This document shows, piece after piece, positions 62,096 through 64,000 of a stretch of 64,000 nucleotides of DNA. The position numbers and the translations under genes were made by a program. The stretch's first letter is position 1, and each line of letters opens with the position of its first letter. The notes below the pieces were generated by a model, which had not been told where the DNA came from, made no database searches, and saw only the letters and a list, made by a program, of their open reading frames with translations. This stretch comes from a bacterium (GTDB lineage Bacteria > Chloroflexota > Dormibacteria > UBA8260 > Bog-877): contig JAKABA010000001.1 of assembly GCA_021802115.1 (NCBI GenBank), forward strand, positions 119,306 through 183,305, written 5' to 3'.

Positions 62096-62850
62096 GCGCC
62101 AGGTCCGCCCTGGTGACCGGTGGCTCGCGGGGCATGGGGCGCAGCTCCGCGCTGGCGCTGGCCCGCCATGGCTTCGACGTGGCGATCAACTACAGCCGCG
62201 CCAAGGCGCCCGCGGAGGAGACCGCGGAACTGGTCCGCGGACTTGGCCGCCAGGCGCTGCTGGTCAAGGCCGACGTCAGCGACGAGTCGGCGGTGCGGGC
62301 CATGGTTGAGGCCTGTGCGGAGGCCTTCGGACGCCTCGATGCTCTCGTCAACAACGCCGGCACCACCATCGACACGCCTCCAGAGGATCTCGACGGCCTG
62401 CTGATGGAGGCTTGGGACAGGGTCTTCGCGGTCAACGTGCGTGGGCTGTTTCAGGTCACCAGGGCGGCGGTACCTCTGCTGCGGCAGTCCCCGGATGCCA
62501 GCGTGGTCAACATGGCCAGTATCGCCGGGCTTCGCCCCAGCGCGCAGCCGTTTCCGTACGCCGCCTCCAAGGCGGCGGTGGTCAACCTGACCAGGACTCT
62601 GGCTCGACTTTTGGCCCCTGAGGTGCGGGTCAACGCGGTGGCCCCGGGCTGGGTCGTGGGGGAGTGGATGGAGCAGACCCTGGGCGACAACTACCAGCGC
62701 CTGATGGACCGGCGGGCGGCCCACACGCCCATGCGCCGGGTGGCCACGCCGGACGACGTCGCGGAGGTGGTGGTCTCCCTGATCGAGTCGAACCACCTGG
62801 TCACCGGGGAGGTGGTGGTGATCGATGGAGGCTACAGCGCCTCCACCTAG
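62092..62850 (+). CDS. Short-chain dehydrogenase/reductase
   Basis: 252 residues, TTG start overlapping the OsmC stop. Classical SDR: T-G-G-S-R-G-M-G (cofactor), N-N-A-G, catalytic Ser in V-N-M-A-S-I-A-G, Y-x3-K in Y-A-A-S-K, and C-terminal V-I-D-G-G-Y-S. R/S after the glycine motif suggests NADPH. FabG-like in sequence; in this operon it may act on the product or substrate of the molybdenum hydroxylase. Confidence 0.92.
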   Translation: MSARSALVTGGSRGMGRSSALALARHGFDVAINYSRAKAPAEETAELVRGLGRQALLVKADVSDESAVRAMVEACAEAFGRLDALVNNAGTTIDTPPEDLDGLLMEAWDRVFAVNVRGLFQVTRAAVPLLRQSPDASVVNMASIAGLRPSAQPFPYAASKAAVVNLTRTLARLLAPEVRVNAVAPGWVVGEWMEQTLGDNYQRLMDRRAAHTPMRRVATPDDVAEVVVSLIESNHLVTGEVVVIDGGYSAST

Positions 62851-62899
62851 CGGGATTGGATTTGAGCAAGCAACGGTGCGGTTTTTTGGGGAGGAGATT

Positions 62900-63766
62900 T
62901 TGAAGTCAATCGACGTCCACGTTCATCCCTACACCGAGGAGGTGTTGGCGGTCACCCCGGACTGGTTCTGGGGACACGCCCGCAAGACCTTCAACTTCGG
63001 CGGGAAGCCGATCACAGTCGAGGACATGGTCCGGACCATGGATCAGGATGAGGTCGAGAAGTCGGTGCTACTGGCCTTCGACTGCGAGACCACCCATGGC
63101 TGGAAGGTGTCCAACGAGATCGTCGCCGGTTTGGTGGCGCAGCGCCCGGATCGCTTCATCGGGTTTGCCAGCGTCGATCCCAACAAGCACCAGCTGGCGG
63201 TGACGGAGCTGGAACACGCGGTCTTGGATCTGGGCATGCGCGGTCTCAAACTGCACCCGCCCACCCAACACTTCTACCCCAATGACCGGGCTCACTACCC
63301 GCTCTGGGCCAAGGCCGAGGAGCTGGGGATCCCGGTGCTGGTCCACACCGGGCACAACCAGTCCGGCGGGCGCATGCAGTACGGCGACCCCACCTTGCTC
63401 GACGAGGTGGCGCTGGACTTCCCCGACCTCAAGATCATCCTGGCCCATTTCGGGTTCCCCTGGGTGAACCAGGCGATCTCGGTGGTCTGGATCAGGCGGA
63501 ACTGCTATCTGGAGCTCTCGGGGTGGTCGCCCAAGTACATCCCGGAGATGGTCTGGAGCTATGCTCGCTCGATCTTCCCCGATCGAGTCCTGTTCGGCAC
63601 CGACGCTCCCGTGATGACCGCCGCTCGCTGGCTGAAGGACTTCCAGGAGGTCCCGCTGCCAGAGGAGGTCAAGCACAAGATCCTCTACCAGAACGCGCAC
63701 CAGCTTCTGTTCGGGGCGGGCGCGCCGGAGGCCGCGAGGCGGGAGGGTTCGGCTGGCGTGGGTTGA
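62900..63766 (+). CDS. Amidohydrolase-2-family metal hydrolase/decarboxylase
   Basis: 288 residues from TTG 62900, chosen for the strong GGGGAGGAG just upstream; an in-frame GTG at 62879 is an alternative. TIM-barrel metal motifs: D-V-H-V-H-P, K-L-H-P-P, V-H-T-G-H, A-H-F-G-F-P-W and the final Asp in F-G-T-D-A-P. The family includes gamma-resorcylate and ACMS decarboxylases and lactone hydrolases. It follows the SDR gene by 49 nt and closes the operon, suggesting a short degradation route starting with a Mo-dependent hydroxylation (inference). Confidence 0.88.
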   Translation: MKSIDVHVHPYTEEVLAVTPDWFWGHARKTFNFGGKPITVEDMVRTMDQDEVEKSVLLAFDCETTHGWKVSNEIVAGLVAQRPDRFIGFASVDPNKHQLAVTELEHAVLDLGMRGLKLHPPTQHFYPNDRAHYPLWAKAEELGIPVLVHTGHNQSGGRMQYGDPTLLDEVALDFPDLKIILAHFGFPWVNQAISVVWIRRNCYLELSGWSPKYIPEMVWSYARSIFPDRVLFGTDAPVMTAARWLKDFQEVPLPEEVKHKILYQNAHQLLFGAGAPEAARREGSAGVG

Positions 63767-63871
63767 GCGGGCGCCCCGGCGAGGGGGCGGTGGCCCACAG
63801 GGGTTGCGAACTGTTGAGCATCAGTGAATAATAGATAGCACACGTTCATTCTGGTCGCCATACTGGGCAAC

Positions 63872-64000
63872 GGGAACCTGACAGAATGGGCGAGAGTTCA
63901 GGGCGTCCACCCACAGACGGCCTATAGGTGGTTCAGGCTCGGGACGTTGCCTGTGCCTGCAGTGCGGGTGAACTCGCGCTCAGTGCTTGTCTCACCAGAT
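63872..64000 (+). mobile_element. IS607-family serine recombinase gene, N-terminal part (runs off the window)
   Basis: From 63875 the frame reads N-L-T-E-W-A-R-V-Q-G-V-H-P-Q-T-A-Y-R-W-F then R-L-G-T-L-P-V-P-A, the MerR-like DNA-binding N-terminus of IS607 TnpA. The codon before is GGG where these genes usually have GTG or ATG, and no ATG/GTG/TTG precedes it in frame back to a stop at 63836-63838. So the start is either non-standard or destroyed. The gene continues past the window; IS607 elements lack terminal inverted repeats, so the left boundary is not defined. Confidence 0.7.

Noticed and set aside
1..64000. CRISPR arrays, rRNA genes, prophage
   Set aside because: No regularly spaced short repeats, no rRNA signature sequences and no phage structural or integrase genes were seen in the window.

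Overview
The window is high-GC bacterial DNA (soil-type Terrabacteria by gene content). GTG and TTG starts are common, and genes often overlap by 4 nt. One transcript (mrfAB) looks leaderless. Families typical of Actinomycetota and of Chloroflexota/Dormibacterota-like lineages occur side by side: an SCO6745-like winged-helix protein, secreted proteins with repeats ending in V-D-x-x-GYF, and a form-II CoxL-like protein. I cannot assign a phylum from this window alone.

Layout. 1-12.6 kb is a surface-glycan cluster: a secreted GH5-like enzyme on the plus strand faces a minus-strand operon of glycosyltransferases, a sugar-nucleotide epimerase, a flippase and polytopic membrane proteins. 12.7-19.3 kb holds unrelated single genes: a methyltransferase, an SCO6745-like protein, an L,D-transpeptidase, a MarR regulator, an agmatinase-family ureohydrolase and a GrpB-like protein. 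20.4-22.8 kb encodes a large secreted G1-type glutamic peptidase, flanked by two gene-free stretches of about 1.1 kb each. 23.9-29.5 kb carries hppD and then molybdenum-enzyme maturation genes: moeA facing an operon of a formyltransferase-like gene, fdhD, mobA and a DUF6457 gene. 29.6-32.7 kb has a Pro/Ala-rich protein, a DUF421 membrane protein and a glycerophosphodiesterase.

33.1-37.0 kb is a compact six-gene redox operon: two tiny membrane-anchored proteins ending in the same H-x-T-T-G-A-S-G tail, ApbE, a four-histidine membrane cytochrome b, a NuoF-like flavoprotein and a ferredoxin. I read it as a transmembrane electron-transfer system in which ApbE puts FMN on the two short tails. 37.3-41.1 kb is mrfAB (DNA-repair helicase plus exonuclease) with a LexA-type box inside its promoter. 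A tRNA-Gly follows. 42.2-47.6 kb is a sugar ABC importer whose promoter carries a perfect palindrome between -35 and -10, with a ROK repressor downstream.

47.7-58.4 kb is mixed: mgsA, a Crp/Fnr-like regulator, a MarR regulator running into a duplicated repeat of about 190 bp, an acyltransferase, a YggT-like protein, an AT-richer intergenic region with nested palindromes ahead of an ECF sigma factor, an ornithine-cyclodeaminase-like enzyme and a SEC-C protein. 59.2-63.8 kb is an operon with an orphan molybdenum hydroxylase large subunit, an OsmC protein, an SDR and an amidohydrolase. The OsmC gene has an in-frame TGA exactly at the catalytic-cysteine position, followed by a SECIS-like hairpin, so it is a strong selenoprotein candidate. 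The right edge enters an IS607-family transposase gene.

The two most exciting observations are the candidate selenocysteine OsmC and the paired miniature flavinylation tails next to apbE.
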